From NCBI GenBank assembly GCA_002508705.1, contig DAYL01000009.1, positions 66,162 through 127,882 on the forward strand: DNA of 61,721 nt, in the 5' to 3' direction. The notes beneath the pieces were generated by a model. That model was given only the letters and a program-made list of their open reading frames with translations. It was not told the DNA's origin and did no database searches. The translations under genes were made by a program, and so were the position numbers. This stretch comes from Methanoculleus sp. UBA374. Its GTDB lineage: Archaea > Halobacteriota > Methanomicrobia > Methanomicrobiales > Methanoculleaceae. Positions 52,420 through 61,721 of the stretch are shown here, in pieces (positions within the stretch are counted from its first letter, which is position 1; each line of letters starts with the position of its first letter).

Positions 52420-55200
52420 GTGAGCGGGCTGGATATGCGAAGCAACGAGCGGGAGTGGGGCGCCCGGTGGGAGCACGCGTTCGAGGCGGACCCGGCAGAA
52501 GGGAAGGAGAAGTATTACCAGACCGTGGCATTCCCGTATCCGAGCGGGGCGATGCATGTCGGGCACGGGCGGACTTACATCGTTCCGGACGTCGTCGCCC
52601 GATACCAACGGATGAGAGGAAAACAGGTCCTCTTCCCGATGGCGTTCCACGTCACCGGAACCCCGGTCATCGGGATCTCCAAGAGGATCTCAAACGGCGA
52701 CAAAAAGACGATCGGGCTGTACCGCGACCTTTACCGGGTGCCGCAGGATATCCTGGACCGGTTCATCAACCCGATGGAGATCGTCCGGTACTTCTCGGAG
52801 GAATACCGGCGCGTGATGCAGAAGTGCGGTCTCTCGATCGACTGGCGCCGGCGGTTCATCACCGTCGATCCCCAGTACAGCAAGTTCATTGAGTGGCAAT
52901 ACGCGCACCTGCAGGAGGAGGGGCACGTCGTCAAGGGGGCTCACCCGGTCAAGTACTGTCCCCAGTGCGAGAACCCGGTCGGGGACCACGACCTGCTCGA
53001 AGGCGAGAAGGCCGAGATCATCAGGTTCACCCTGGTGGTCTTCCACCTGGGGAATGCCAGAATTCCGTGCGCAACGCTCCGTCCCGAGACCGTCTACGGC
53101 GTAACGAATCTCTGGGTGAACCCGACCGTCACCTACGTGCGGGCGATGATCGACGGAGAGGAGTGGATCGTAAGCAAGGAGGCGGCAGGGAAGCTCGCCC
53201 TGCAGGACCACGAGGTCCTGACGACGGAGGAGGTCCCCGGGACCGAGCTCATCGACCGGGCGGTCTCTCACCCGCTCTGCGGCGAGATTCCCATCCTTCC
53301 GGCAACGTTTGTCGACCCGGACATGGGGACCGGAATCGTCATGAGCGTTCCCGCTCACGCACCGTTTGATTACATCGCCCTCCGCGACCTGCAGCAGCAG
53401 GGGAAGTATACGGCCATCCGGCCGGTCCCGCTTATCTCCGTCGACGGTTACGGGGAGATCCCGGCAAAGGACGCGGTCGAGCGGGCAGGCATCCGCGACC
53501 AGAACGACCCCGGGATGGAAGCGCTCACCCAGGAGATCTACAGCGCCGAGTTCTCTCGCGGGAAGGTCTTCGAGAAATACGGCGGAAAGCCGGTGAAAGA
53601 AGCCCGGGACGACGTTGCAGCCCTGATGATGGAGCGTTACGGCTCCATCCCGATGTACGAGTTCGACAACCGCCAGGTGATCTGCCGGTGCGGCAGCAGG
53701 GTCTTTGTGAAGATCCTCCACGACCAGTGGTTCCTGGAGTACAGCGATCCGTGCTGGAAGGAGCAGGTGAAGACCCAGCTTGAGCGGATGACGCTTGTCC
53801 CGGCCGAGGTCCGGGCCGAGTTCAACCGAACGGTCGACTGGCTGAAGGACTGGGCCTGCACCCGGCGGGTGGGGCTCGGCACGAAGCTCCCCTGGGACCC
53901 AACCTGGATCATCGAGCCGCTCTCCGACTCGACGATCTACATGGCCTACTATACGATTGCCCACCATCTGAAGGCCATTCCTCCGGAGAAACTGACGCCG
54001 GAGGTCTTCGAGTACATCTTCAAAGGCGAGGGGAATCCCGATACCATCGACCGGGAGACCCTCGACCGTATCCGGAGCGAGTTCCTCTACTGGTATCCCT
54101 ACGACTACCGGTTTTCGGCAAAAGACCTCATATCAAACCACCTCACGTTCCAACTCTATCACCACCGTGCCATCTTCCCGCAGGACCTGCAGCCGAAGGG
54201 CATGGTGGTCTTCGGCATGGGCCTCTTGAACGGGGCGAAGATGTCGTCGAGCAAGGGGAACGTCTTCCTGCTCGAAGATGCTCTGGAGGAGTTCGGTGCC
54301 GATACCGTCCGGATGTTCCTTGTCGGGAGTGCGGAGCCCTGGCAGGACTTCGACTGGCGCAATGAACTTGTTTCGTCGACTAAAAAGCAGATCGAGCGGT
54401 TCTGGAACACCGTCGCGGAGGCAAAGCAGGCGGACGGCGCCTCATCCATCGATGTCTGGCTCGAAAGCAGGCTCCAGCGTCGCATCGAGAATACCACGAG
54501 AGCGCTCGATTCGTTCCAGACCCGGCAGGCGTTGCAGGAGGCGTTCTTCGGCGTGGAGGCCGATCTGAAGTGGTACCGCCGCCGCCTGCCCGGGGACGTG
54601 AGCGGCGGGGCCGTGATGCAGGACCTCTGCCGTACCTGGGTGCGGCTGCTTGCCCCCTTCATCCCCTTCACCTGCGAGGCGCTCTGGGCCGAGATCGGCG
54701 GGAAGGGTCTGGTCTCCTTCGCCCCCTGGCCGGAGGTGGACGAGGCCCGGGTCAGCCAGGAGGTCGAACTCGCCGAGGAGTTCCTGGCGCGGACGGTCGA
54801 GGACATCGAGTCTATCCGAAAACTCATCCCGATAGAGCCGAAATCCATCAGCCTCTTCGTCGCCCCGGCCTGGAAGCACGAGGCGTTCCGGATCATCGCC
54901 GCCTCGGCCGACAAGACGAGGGTGGTGCGGGAGATCATGCAGAACGAGGAGATGCGGAAGCGCGGCCGCGAGGCGACGGATGCTGCAAAGCAGATCACGA
55001 AACTTGTGCTGAAACTGCCGCCCGACCTCGTGAAGCAACTGCAGGAATCGTCGCTCGACGAGCAGGCGGTCCTTGAGGGCGCGCGGCAGTTCCTGGAGCG
55101 CGAGTTCGGCGTGCCGGTGACGGTCCAGAACGCCGGGGAGAGCACCCACCCGAAGGCGACGGCGGCCCTGCCCTTCAAACCGGCGATTGTGATCGAGTAG
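52420..55200 (+). CDS. leuS: Leucyl-tRNA synthetase, archaeal type
   Basis: A 926-residue class I enzyme. HIGH is HVGH at 46-49 and KMSKS is KMSSSKGN near residue 605. The editing domain CP1 lies between them (about 225-420, with the Thr-rich and Asp-containing hydrolase loop TGIVMSVPAHAPFD). The zinc-type CPQCENPVGDHD segment is present. Start is GTG at 52420 with GGAGG 6 nt upstream. Length matches archaeal LeuRS. Confidence 0.96.
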   Translation: MSGLDMRSNEREWGARWEHAFEADPAEGKEKYYQTVAFPYPSGAMHVGHGRTYIVPDVVARYQRMRGKQVLFPMAFHVTGTPVIGISKRISNGDKKTIGLYRDLYRVPQDILDRFINPMEIVRYFSEEYRRVMQKCGLSIDWRRRFITVDPQYSKFIEWQYAHLQEEGHVVKGAHPVKYCPQCENPVGDHDLLEGEKAEIIRFTLVVFHLGNARIPCATLRPETVYGVTNLWVNPTVTYVRAMIDGEEWIVSKEAAGKLALQDHEVLTTEEVPGTELIDRAVSHPLCGEIPILPATFVDPDMGTGIVMSVPAHAPFDYIALRDLQQQGKYTAIRPVPLISVDGYGEIPAKDAVERAGIRDQNDPGMEALTQEIYSAEFSRGKVFEKYGGKPVKEARDDVAALMMERYGSIPMYEFDNRQVICRCGSRVFVKILHDQWFLEYSDPCWKEQVKTQLERMTLVPAEVRAEFNRTVDWLKDWACTRRVGLGTKLPWDPTWIIEPLSDSTIYMAYYTIAHHLKAIPPEKLTPEVFEYIFKGEGNPDTIDRETLDRIRSEFLYWYPYDYRFSAKDLISNHLTFQLYHHRAIFPQDLQPKGMVVFGMGLLNGAKMSSSKGNVFLLEDALEEFGADTVRMFLVGSAEPWQDFDWRNELVSSTKKQIERFWNTVAEAKQADGASSIDVWLESRLQRRIENTTRALDSFQTRQALQEAFFGVEADLKWYRRRLPGDVSGGAVMQDLCRTWVRLLAPFIPFTCEALWAEIGGKGLVSFAPWPEVDEARVSQEVELAEEFLARTVEDIESIRKLIPIEPKSISLFVAPAWKHEAFRIIAASADKTRVVREIMQNEEMRKRGREATDAAKQITKLVLKLPPDLVKQLQESSLDEQAVLEGARQFLEREFGVPVTVQNAGESTHPKATAALPFKPAIVIE

Positions 55201-55375
55201 GATACCCCCCTTTTTCAGCCGGGGCCCTCCTCAACCGGATGACCGTGGGTATGCTGCCGCCCCCCAACAGACGGGTTGCAATGGGTGCACGGCAATCAGC
55301 AGGCCGTTCCGGGGCGACGGTTGACCGCTGAAAACCCTCTGCGAAGCGTGGCGTAGAGAGTAAGGAGGCGTATGT

Positions 55376-55702
55376 ATGGCGTCGAGCCAGGAATTCGTTG
55401 AGTTTGTAGCCGAACAACTCGCCGGGGCGGGGGATATCACGTACAGGAAGATGTTCGGCGAATACGGGATATACTGCGACGGAACGTTCTTCGCCTGTGT
55501 CTGCGACAACCAGTTCTTCGTGAAGATCACCGAACCGGGAAAGGAGTTCATGCCGGACGGCGAGACCGCACTGCCTTACGAAGGCGCGAGACCGTACTTC
55601 CTGATCGACGATCTGGACGATACGGAATTCTTGAAAGAACTCACACGGATAACCTGTGCCGCACTTCCGGTGCCGAAACCTAAGAAAAAAGGTAGAAAAT
55701 AG
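55376..55702 (+). CDS. TfoX N-terminal domain protein
   Basis: A 108-residue protein equal to the TfoX N-domain (EFVEFVAEQLAGAGDITYRKMFGEYGIYCDG in part: residues about 6-36; FFVKITEPGKEF). Such proteins occur across bacteria and archaea; the competence role of TfoX in Haemophilus need not apply here. AAGGAGGC lies 8 nt before the ATG. The lysine-rich tail (PKPKKKGRK) may bind nucleic acid. Function unknown. Confidence 0.85.
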   Translation: MASSQEFVEFVAEQLAGAGDITYRKMFGEYGIYCDGTFFACVCDNQFFVKITEPGKEFMPDGETALPYEGARPYFLIDDLDDTEFLKELTRITCAALPVPKPKKKGRK

Positions 55703-55829
55703 GAGATCCGGCCTGAAGCAGCAGAAGATATCTGCTTCGTGCCTCACCTATGCGTCCGCCCATAGATCGTTCGCGCATCCATCCACCGGGTCCGCAAAAC
55801 GGAAGGAATACCCCCGGAGGACGACCCGA

Positions 55830-56156
55830 TTATGTGCTTCCCTTAAGGGCCTGCTGGGCCTTCTTCGCCCGCTCTTTTGCCGTATACCCGGTCACCTGCT
55901 GGAGGTAGTTCCGGAACCGGCGGTTGGTGTCGATGATCGTCTCGTCGGTGGCGGCTTTGTCCGCCTCGGTATCGACGATCAACGTCTTGCCTCCCGCACC
56001 CAGCCGGACCTCAAGGCGCAGGAGCGCTCCGTAGGCGATGGTGTAATGGCCGTCCCTCGAGGTCGTGGGTTCAGTCTCGAACTGATCGCGGAGACCCTGT
56101 ACCATGGATTCTGCAAGATTTTTTGTGTATCCACGCTTGATCTGGTATTCTTGCAT
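55830..56156 (-). CDS. DUF5611 family protein
   Basis: A 108-residue protein found in methanogens, opening MQEYQIKRGYTKNLAESMVQ and ending in a lysine-rich tail. A TATA-like stretch lies directly upstream, so the message is probably leaderless. It is divergent from the PAC2-family gene with about 60 bp between starts. No function is known; the family name is from memory. Confidence 0.7.
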   Translation of the reverse strand: MQEYQIKRGYTKNLAESMVQGLRDQFETEPTTSRDGHYTIAYGALLRLEVRLGAGGKTLIVDTEADKAATDETIIDTNRRFRNYLQQVTGYTAKERAKKAQQALKGST

Positions 56157-56215
56157 AATATTTTTAAGGGACAGCCATCTATGTTAAACTAACCGAGAAT
56201 ACGTGGTTGATCCCC

Positions 56216-56929
56216 ATGGATGATATAAAGGTTATAGCCAGAGCGCTTAACGGCGCCGATAAAACGGTGCTGATAGGGTTCCCTGGCAGCGGACTCGTCG
56301 GAAGTATTGCTCTGCAATACCTCGTCGAACAGATGGAATTCGAGCAGATCGGGACGATTACCAGCAAATATTTCCCGCCGGTCGCTCTCATGACAAAAGG
56401 CGTGATCAATGCGCCCGTGCGCCTCTACGAGAAGGATAGTCTCGCCGCAGTCATCTCCGATGTCCCCATCCACCCGATGATCTGCTACGAGGTGGCAAAC
56501 GGCATCCTGGACTGGCTCACCCAGTTTAACGTCCGGGAGATCGCCACGATTGCCGGGATCATCACGAACGAACCTGAAAAGAGGGTCTTTGGGGTTGCAA
56601 CCAGCCGGGAGGTTCTCCAGCGTATTGAGGAAGAGACGATCATCCTCCCGATGGGGAGCATCTCCGGCATTGCAGCAAGCCTTCTCACGGAGTGCAAGAC
56701 ACGGGGCATACCGGGGATCGGACTTCTCGGTGAGACGGTGAATACCCCCGACCCGCGGTCCTCTGCGGCCACGATTGAGGTCTTAAATAAACTCTATCAT
56801 CTCAACCTGGACGTCAAGCCGCTGCTCGAACAGGCGGTGGAGATCGAGGCGGCGATGGCCCAGATCTCCGAGCAGGTGCAGAAGACCGAGGCGACGCCGC
56901 GGAGAGAGCAACTGCCGATGTACGGGTGA
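56216..56929 (+). CDS. PAC2-family proteasome assembly chaperone-like protein (COG2047)
   Basis: A 237-residue protein. VLIGFPGSGLVGSIALQYLV, KYFPPVALMTKGVINAP and LPMGSISGIAASLLTECK identify the PAC2 (proteasome assembly chaperone 2) family. Archaeal members bind assembly intermediates of the 20S proteasome. The ATG at 56216 is chosen over a TTG at 56207. The next gene overlaps it by 4 bp. Confidence 0.85.
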   Translation: MDDIKVIARALNGADKTVLIGFPGSGLVGSIALQYLVEQMEFEQIGTITSKYFPPVALMTKGVINAPVRLYEKDSLAAVISDVPIHPMICYEVANGILDWLTQFNVREIATIAGIITNEPEKRVFGVATSREVLQRIEEETIILPMGSISGIAASLLTECKTRGIPGIGLLGETVNTPDPRSSAATIEVLNKLYHLNLDVKPLLEQAVEIEAAMAQISEQVQKTEATPRREQLPMYG

Positions 56930-57324
56930 AGACCATGAAGTATGCAGCATTAACAGGAATTTCACCGTCGGTGATCGCCGAACTCAAGACCGGCAAGGCT
57001 CGCACCCTCGAATTGAGCAGCGCCCACAACATCATCACGCTGACCGAGACGGCGCCGGGAGAGTGTCTCTTCATAACGTCGGTCAACGAGGAAGACCTCG
57101 CACCCGGGGATGCGGGGATCATGGTCGACCTTCTTGTCCTCAACATCAGCATGAAACGGGTCGAGGTCACCAGCTCGTTCGCCTTTGAGGAGCGGGAGCG
57201 GATGTCGGCCCGGATCAAGGTCCAGTTCCGGGGAACGACGATTGCACGCGACGTTGAAGGGCGGAAATGGGGAGACCCGACCAAGGTCGAGATCATCAGG
57301 GCGGCGTGTTACCGCGCCGGCTGA
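56926..57324 (+). CDS. DUF473 family protein
   Basis: A 132-residue archaeal protein of the DUF473 family (ALTGISPSVIAELKTGKART, IMVDLLVLNISMKRVEVTSS). It resembles a beta-barrel-type small protein; no function is known. It overlaps the PAC2-like gene by 4 bp, so both are translationally coupled, and tRNA-Arg follows about 80 bp downstream. The alternative ATG is at 56935. Confidence 0.75.
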   Translation: MKTMKYAALTGISPSVIAELKTGKARTLELSSAHNIITLTETAPGECLFITSVNEEDLAPGDAGIMVDLLVLNISMKRVEVTSSFAFEERERMSARIKVQFRGTTIARDVEGRKWGDPTKVEIIRAACYRAG

Positions 57325-57403
57325 TCCGTTTTCTTTTCCCACGACACCGCGCCCTCAAAGGGTTAATATCCCCGGGAGACCAAAATGTATGGGAATACAG
57401 CAG

Positions 57404-57478
57404 GGGTCTGTGGCTTAGCCAGGACATAGCGCCGGGCTTCTAACCCGGATGCCGGGGGTTCGAATCCCCCCAGGCCCG
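57404..57478 (+). tRNA. tRNA-Arg (anticodon TCT)
   Basis: The acceptor stem GGGTCTG pairs with CAGGCCC at 57471-57477, and the anticodon stem CCGGG/CCCGG encloses the loop CTTCTAA, giving anticodon TCT for AGA codons. A T arm with GGTTCGAAT in context and a discriminator G close the cloverleaf. The CCA is not encoded. Confidence 0.95.
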
Positions 57479-57550
57479 CTTCCATCTCTTCTCGCACCGT
57501 CTGGCCCGGAGTTTTTCGAATGAAGTGAGCGGGCCGCCCGTCAGACTGAC

Positions 57551-57560
57551 GAAAAAAAAA
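57551..57560 (-). terminator. T-run terminator after metG
   Basis: On the minus strand nine T residues follow the metG stop by about 20 bp, next to the small GTCAG-TCTGAC inverted repeat. Confidence 0.5.
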
Positions 57561-57580
57561 GTTTGATGGATCGTCCCGCC

Positions 57581-59575
57581 TCAACGGACCTTCGTCCCCG
57601 GCCTGACCGGGCGGAGGGGGACAAGGAGGGAGGCCTCGTCGCCGGCGGCAAGGATCATCCCCCTGCTCTCGACCCCAAAGATCTTCGCCGGGGCGAGGTT
57701 TGCGATCAACGCCACGTCCTTTCCCACCAGTTCGTCGGGGGCGTAAAACCCGGCGATGCCGCTGACCACCTGGCGCTTCTCGCCCCCGAGGTCGACGATG
57801 AGTTTATAGAGTTTCTTCGAGCCCTTGATCGGCTCGGCCGAAACGACCTTTGCCACCCGGATATCCAGGTTTTCGAACTCCTCGATGGAGACGACGGGGC
57901 TCTTCTTCTCCGAGTTCTCCTTCGCCCTCTCGACCCGCGCGGCAAGGACCGTCTCGAAATCCCTGACCTGGGCCTCATCGATCTTTGCGAACAGGGGAGC
58001 GGGCTCTGGAAGCGTATGGGCTTTCATTGGCTCCGTGGCCTCGGCGATCGGGTGGTCCGCGACATCATCGTCGTAGCCGAGCATCGTCCAGGCCCGCTGC
58101 ATCGCGTCAGGCATCAGGGGCTGGAAGATAAGGATGAGCGCCTTCACGATCTGCAGACAGTCGGCGATCGCCTGCTCAGCCGCGCCCCGGTCCTCTTTGA
58201 TCAACTTCCAGGGGGCGTTGCTCTGGATGTAGGAGTTCCCGAACGACGCGAGTGCCATCATCGCATCGACGGCGTTCTTGAAGTCGTAGTCCTGCATCAG
58301 TGCATCGACCACGGAGAGCGACCGCGCGATCTCGTCGATGACGACCGGCCGGGGAGCGAGGTCCGGCACGCCGGAGAACTCTTTCCCGGCGAAGTACATC
58401 GTCCGGTAGATGAAATTTCCGAGCGTCCCGACGATCTCGCTGTTCACCCGCTCGGCGTAGACCTTCCAGGAGAAGTCAAGTTCCTTTGTGTGGCTGGTGT
58501 AGGAGAGGAGGTAGTAGCGGAGGTAATCCGCAGGGAGTCCCCGGTCCAGGTAGTCGTCGTTTGCCCAGACAACGTTCCCCCGCGATTTCGAGAACTTCTT
58601 GCCCTCGATCGTGACCATGCCGCTTGCGACCACCGCATACGGAAGGCCGTAGCCCGCCCCTTTAAGGAGCGCCGGCCAGAAGATGCAGTGGTGATAGATG
58701 ATGTCCCCCCCGATGAAGTGCGTGACCCGGGTGTCGTCGCCGCACCAGTAGTTCTTCCAGTCGGCGCCCGCGGTCTCTGCCCACTCCTTCGTGAACGATA
58801 TATACCCAATCGGTGCGTCGACCCAGACGTAAACGACGAGGTCGTCCCTCCCCGGGAATTTAACGCCCCAGTCGAGCGTCCGGGTGATGCACCAGTCGTG
58901 CAGGAGTTCCTTCACCCAGCCGAGGGCGTAGTTCCGGGCGGTGGCCGTGCCCCGGAGATTGGGGAGGTAGTCGAGGAGGAAGTCCCGGAACGCCGAGAGC
59001 CTGAAGAAGTAGTGCTCCTGCTCCCGGTACTCCGCCTTCGTGCCGCAGATCTTACAGACCGCATCCTTGATCTCGCCGGGTTCAAGGTGCTGGCCGCACC
59101 CCTGGTCGCACTCGTCGCCCCGGGCGACCGCCCCGCAGTGGGGGCAGGTCCCCTCCACGTAGCGGTCCGGGAGGAACCGCTTGCATTTGGGACAGTAACT
59201 CTGGCTGACGGTCTTTGCATAGACGTAGCCGTTCTCGATCAGCCGCTGCACGATCGAGCGGGTGGTCTCGTGGTTCATAGGGTCGTCGGTCATGCCGAAC
59301 CGGTCGAAGATGACCTCCATCCGCCGGAACGTATCGTTGAAATGCTGATGATAGCGCTCCGAGAGGGCCCGAGGGGTCGAGCCCTCCTGCTCGGCGCTGA
59401 TCACAATCGGCGTTCCGTGATTGTCGGAACCGCATACAAAGACGACCTCCTCCCCGGACCGGCGCATATATCGCACATAAAAATCCGCCGGCACGTAGGT
59501 CCGCAGGTGCCCGATATGGCAGGGACCGTTCGTGTACGGGAGCCCGCACGTTACCAGCAACGGCTTACCACTCAT
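57581..59575 (-). CDS. metG: Methionyl-tRNA synthetase with C-terminal tRNA-binding domain
   Basis: A 664-residue class I enzyme. HIGH is HIGH at 20-23, and KMSKS reads KKFSKSRGN near 325. A zinc knuckle with several cysteines ([24 protein letters not shown]) lies at about 140-190. The C-terminal OB-fold EMAP/tRBD domain (about 565-664, [20 protein letters not shown]) binds tRNA and dimerises. It starts the minus-strand unit, divergent from an unknown gene. Confidence 0.96.
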   Translation of the reverse strand: MSGKPLLVTCGLPYTNGPCHIGHLRTYVPADFYVRYMRRSGEEVVFVCGSDNHGTPIVISAEQEGSTPRALSERYHQHFNDTFRRMEVIFDRFGMTDDPMNHETTRSIVQRLIENGYVYAKTVSQSYCPKCKRFLPDRYVEGTCPHCGAVARGDECDQGCGQHLEPGEIKDAVCKICGTKAEYREQEHYFFRLSAFRDFLLDYLPNLRGTATARNYALGWVKELLHDWCITRTLDWGVKFPGRDDLVVYVWVDAPIGYISFTKEWAETAGADWKNYWCGDDTRVTHFIGGDIIYHHCIFWPALLKGAGYGLPYAVVASGMVTIEGKKFSKSRGNVVWANDDYLDRGLPADYLRYYLLSYTSHTKELDFSWKVYAERVNSEIVGTLGNFIYRTMYFAGKEFSGVPDLAPRPVVIDEIARSLSVVDALMQDYDFKNAVDAMMALASFGNSYIQSNAPWKLIKEDRGAAEQAIADCLQIVKALILIFQPLMPDAMQRAWTMLGYDDDVADHPIAEATEPMKAHTLPEPAPLFAKIDEAQVRDFETVLAARVERAKENSEKKSPVVSIEEFENLDIRVAKVVSAEPIKGSKKLYKLIVDLGGEKRQVVSGIAGFYAPDELVGKDVALIANLAPAKIFGVESRGMILAAGDEASLLVPLRPVRPGTKVR

Positions 59576-59617
59576 CCTTATCTACTCTGGTTGCGATGCT
59601 AATAAAGATACCAGCGC

Positions 59618-60403
59618 ATGGCACGACGGATTACGATACCGGTCCGGTCCTTCGGCTCCGAGGTCGGGGAGCCCACGGTTCCGGAACTCGCAGAATGGCT
59701 GAAAGGGAAGAAGGGGGAAGAAGCGGACCTCACCACCTACCGGCTCGAACGGTCGCTTGACGTCCAGGAGGGGGTGACGATGCCCGCCGCAGGCGGCCTC
59801 TTCTACGGAGAGCGGTGGCGAGAAGCCTTCCTCGGCATGGCGGACGCGGTGCTCGTCAGTGAGCCGGGCATCGACCCCTCCGCCGTAGCCGAAGATGCAC
59901 GCGCCGTCCGGGCAAGGCGGAAGGAGGCCTGGTTTTCTCTCCCCGCTCCCCACATGCTCGGATTCTGGGACGGCTACCTGGGGGACGAAGAGGAGTTTTT
60001 CGAGACGATCGCGACCGCGTATGCCCGGCTCGCGCGGGAGATGCGGGACATGGGCGTGCAGGGGCATATCTTAATTGCGGATGCGGCGGAGACGATCGAG
60101 CTCGAGGTGCTTGCCGGCCGGAAAATTCTCTTCTTCCCCCGGAATCCGGAGACCTTCGACCTGGAACTGCTGCTCGAGTACCAGAGCTACCTCATCCTCC
60201 CGGCAAAAGAGATCGGCCGGGCGGAGGACCTGATGGAGCGGTTCCGCGTCAGAAGACTGGTCCTGCTCGACCCGGAGGCGGAGGACCTTGCGGCGGCGGC
60301 CGCATTCGCCGATCCGGAGATGCTCGATGTCGGCGGTTACTGCAAGGACGGTTGCCCGGATTACTGGAAAGGTCTCGTAGACCGGGCGTTCATTCCTCGA
60401 TAG
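59618..60403 (+). CDS. Conserved protein of unknown function
   Basis: A 261-residue soluble protein that I do not recognise. The N-terminal part has basic residues (MARRITIPVRSFGSEVGE), and alternating strands and helices follow (VQGHILIADAAETIELEVLA, KILFFPRNPETFDLELLLEY, SYLILPAKEIGRAED). The C-terminus has GYCKDGCPDYW, a possible metal-binding Cys pair. It is divergent from metG, 42 bp between starts, and convergent with the DHH gene (14-bp overlap). Confidence 0.7.
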   Translation: MARRITIPVRSFGSEVGEPTVPELAEWLKGKKGEEADLTTYRLERSLDVQEGVTMPAAGGLFYGERWREAFLGMADAVLVSEPGIDPSAVAEDARAVRARRKEAWFSLPAPHMLGFWDGYLGDEEEFFETIATAYARLAREMRDMGVQGHILIADAAETIELEVLAGRKILFFPRNPETFDLELLLEYQSYLILPAKEIGRAEDLMERFRVRRLVLLDPEAEDLAAAAAFADPEMLDVGGYCKDGCPDYWKGLVDRAFIPR

Positions 60404-61373
60404 ACTCCGCCGTCTCCGCAAGGCGGCGGTAGTGGCGGTTCCTTTTTATGAGCCAGAAGAGGAAGCGGTCGAGGAGGGTGAACGAAAACGTGCCTCCGGC
60501 TGCGTGGGGATGACCGCCGCCGGAAAACTCCCGGGCGATGAGATGGCTGATCGGGGGGACGGAGCGGATGGAGATACGACCGTTTCCGGAGACGATCACC
60601 TCGATATCGGTGCCGAATTCTTCGCGGATGGCGTGTGCGGTCTCGCTCGGGTAGCCGTAGAGCGGGGCGAACGCCATCCGGTAGCGGCCGTTGGCGATGA
60701 TGGTGGTGTGACGGAGGCTCTTTTTGATGTCGCGCTCCATCTCCCGGGCGATCTGCCCGTACTCGTTCTCTATCTTTGCATCGACGATGGTGCCCCGGAC
60801 GAGATTGTCGCGGACGTACTCCCGAAAGCCTTTCCGCATGACAACCTGGCCGAGCATCTTCGACCGGGGGTCCTGGTGCTTCCAGAGATCGTAGTCGCAG
60901 ACGACCCGCGCGATCTCCTCCGCTACGGGGTCGCCGGGGGCAAGGTCGCGCGCGACTATCCCGGTGGCGCAGGTGGCGACGTCGATGTGGAGAAGGCTCG
61001 TCTTCGCATCGACGGCGCGGATCTCCTCATCTTTCCAGCGGTGATGGTCGCGCCATTCGATCCGCCACCCGTTCGACCGGGCCTTCGCGAGCCGCTGCTC
61101 GACGCCCGGCTGGTAACCGATATCCGATATGCTGAGAAGGTCGCCCCGGCCCGGAGAGCCGGCCACGGCATCCAGGAGAGGGAGGAACTTGCCGACCGAA
61201 GACCAGACGGTGAAGACGCCCCCATATTTCCTCCGGTGGATGGCATCGCCGCCGACGGCGTCGAGGTCGTTGTGCGTGAGATGCACAACGGACTCCGTCC
61301 TCCCGGAAAGCGCCTGCATGAGGTTCTTGTCCCGGACATCCCGGTTCTGATCGCTCCGGTCCATTGGTAACAT
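60390..61373 (-). CDS. DHH-family phosphoesterase
   Basis: A 327-residue DHH/DHHA1 protein. THNDLDAVGGDAIH is the first metal-binding motif, WRDHHRWK is the DHH motif and FSGGGHPHAAGG is the DHHA1 substrate-binding end. Related enzymes degrade nanoRNA or cyclic dinucleotides. The start at 61373 is chosen from the first ATG after the shared upstream region; the frame runs to 61445 without homology. tRNA-Phe is divergent upstream. Confidence 0.85.
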   Translation of the reverse strand: MLPMDRSDQNRDVRDKNLMQALSGRTESVVHLTHNDLDAVGGDAIHRRKYGGVFTVWSSVGKFLPLLDAVAGSPGRGDLLSISDIGYQPGVEQRLAKARSNGWRIEWRDHHRWKDEEIRAVDAKTSLLHIDVATCATGIVARDLAPGDPVAEEIARVVCDYDLWKHQDPRSKMLGQVVMRKGFREYVRDNLVRGTIVDAKIENEYGQIAREMERDIKKSLRHTTIIANGRYRMAFAPLYGYPSETAHAIREEFGTDIEVIVSGNGRISIRSVPPISHLIAREFSGGGHPHAAGGTFSFTLLDRFLFWLIKRNRHYRRLAETAESIEE

Positions 61374-61462
61374 ATCGGTGTACGACGTGATAAACAGACG
61401 CTTTTCGGATGCGTTCCTGTGCCGCAGCCCGGTGCAAAGCGGCATACCCCGGGGACACAGAG

Positions 61463-61470
61463 TTTATTAG
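61463..61470 (+). promoter_or_regulatory. tRNA-Phe promoter TATA element
   Basis: TTTATTAG lies about 33 bp before the tRNA. The minus-strand DHH gene has its upstream region here too. Confidence 0.35.
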
Positions 61471-61498
61471 GGACAACAAACAACATTGTAAGACAGAA

Positions 61499-61572
61499 GC
61501 CCCTGTAGCTCAGACTGGGAGAGCGCCAGACTGAAGATCTGGTTGTCCCCGGTTCAAATCCGGGCGGGGGCA
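61499..61572 (+). tRNA. tRNA-Phe (anticodon GAA)
   Basis: The acceptor stem GCCCCTG pairs with CGGGGGC, and the anticodon loop CTGAAGA gives GAA for phenylalanine. The T loop reads GGTTCAAAT. Discriminator A at 61572. The CCA is not encoded. Confidence 0.95.
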
Positions 61573-61677
61573 TATTTTAAACTCTGTTTCAATTCCTGAG
61601 CCTGCATGCCTGGCTTCCAACGAGATGTGGAGAGCATGTTGCTGTCCTAAGATCGAGGTCGTCCCAAAACACCTCAG

Positions 61678-61702
61678 CCGGGAGGGGGTTTCCCCCTCCC
61701 GG
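61678..61702. terminator. Perfect 11-bp GC hairpin near window edge
   Basis: CCGGGAGGGGG-TTT-CCCCCTCCCGG. It follows tRNA-Phe by about 105 bp and could end a transcript or belong to an element that continues past the window. No poly-T follows, so a bacterial-type intrinsic terminator is not certain. Confidence 0.3.
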
Positions 61703-61721
61703 CCCCTCCCCCGCGTGGCGA

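Noticed and set aside
57563..59602. 679-codon plus-strand frame opposite metG
   Set aside because: It mirrors metG along its full length; high GC content leaves the antisense frame open. It has Asp/Arg/Val-rich antisense composition and no domain.
61678..61702. Hairpin near the right edge as the start of a second CRISPR array
   Set aside because: Only one copy is visible and the sequence is unlike the I-C repeat; a simple hairpin is enough.

Overview
The window reads as a chromosomal segment of a methanogenic archaeon, most likely a Methanomicrobiales member close to Methanoculleus. This rests on the F420 gene cofD, core-MetE, DUF473 and DUF5611 proteins, pyruvoyl arginine decarboxylase, an archaeal split glutamate synthase, an archaeal LeuRS/AspRS/MetRS set, archaeal TATA boxes and many leaderless or short-leader starts. 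The genus is an inference. Most of the window is GC-rich and densely packed in short operons. The CRISPR-cas block (about 1-8500) looks clearly less GC-rich than its surroundings.

Layout: 1-8495 is a type I-C CRISPR-Cas locus: array and leader, then cas4-cas1-cas2 on the minus strand, and cas3-cas5-cas8c-cas7 on the plus strand from a shared 71-bp divergent promoter. 8556-12825 is a LolD/MacB-like ABC operon with a secreted NEW3/CARDB-like protein, a small tail-anchored PGF-like protein and a divergent TetR regulator. 12966-19961 is iron-related: a pair of ABC half-transporters of siderophore-transporter type and a feoA-feoA-feoB-membrane protein-feoC operon. 20385-21410 is an odd in-frame chimera built from pieces of a duplicated feoA/feoB/feoC operon. 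21805-25309 holds a small coiled-coil gene, an acyl-CoA synthetase, a KaiC-like protein without a P-loop lysine, and a gap with an IS200/IS605-like end.

25310-28138 holds core-metE, aspS and pdaD. 28555-31093 is a sulfur-relay operon (two TusA-like proteins, a DsrE-like protein, an IscS-like protein lacking the PLP lysine, IscU). 31105-32992 has two tandem cofD genes, the second with altered active-site motifs. 33040-37217 carries an HD phosphohydrolase followed by ubiX-ubiD-aconitase X, which fits the archaeal mevalonate pathway through anhydromevalonate phosphate. 37234-41242 is nitrogen assimilation: two glutamate synthase subunits divergent from glnA, with an NrpR-like GGAA-N6-TTCC operator pair at the glnA start. 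41338-43328 has two HEAT proteins and a frameshifted ArsB/NhaD permease.

43612-50097 is an archaeal type IV pilus assembly module (ATPase, two TadC/ArlJ-like membrane proteins, an accessory protein and, across a gap, a prepilin peptidase) with no pilin gene. 50104-61445 is housekeeping: hisI, PIN-KH ATPase, leuS, a TfoX-like protein, DUF5611, a PAC2 chaperone, DUF473, tRNA-Arg, metG, an unknown conserved protein and a DHH phosphoesterase, closing with tRNA-Phe. No rRNA genes and no complete insertion sequence were seen.
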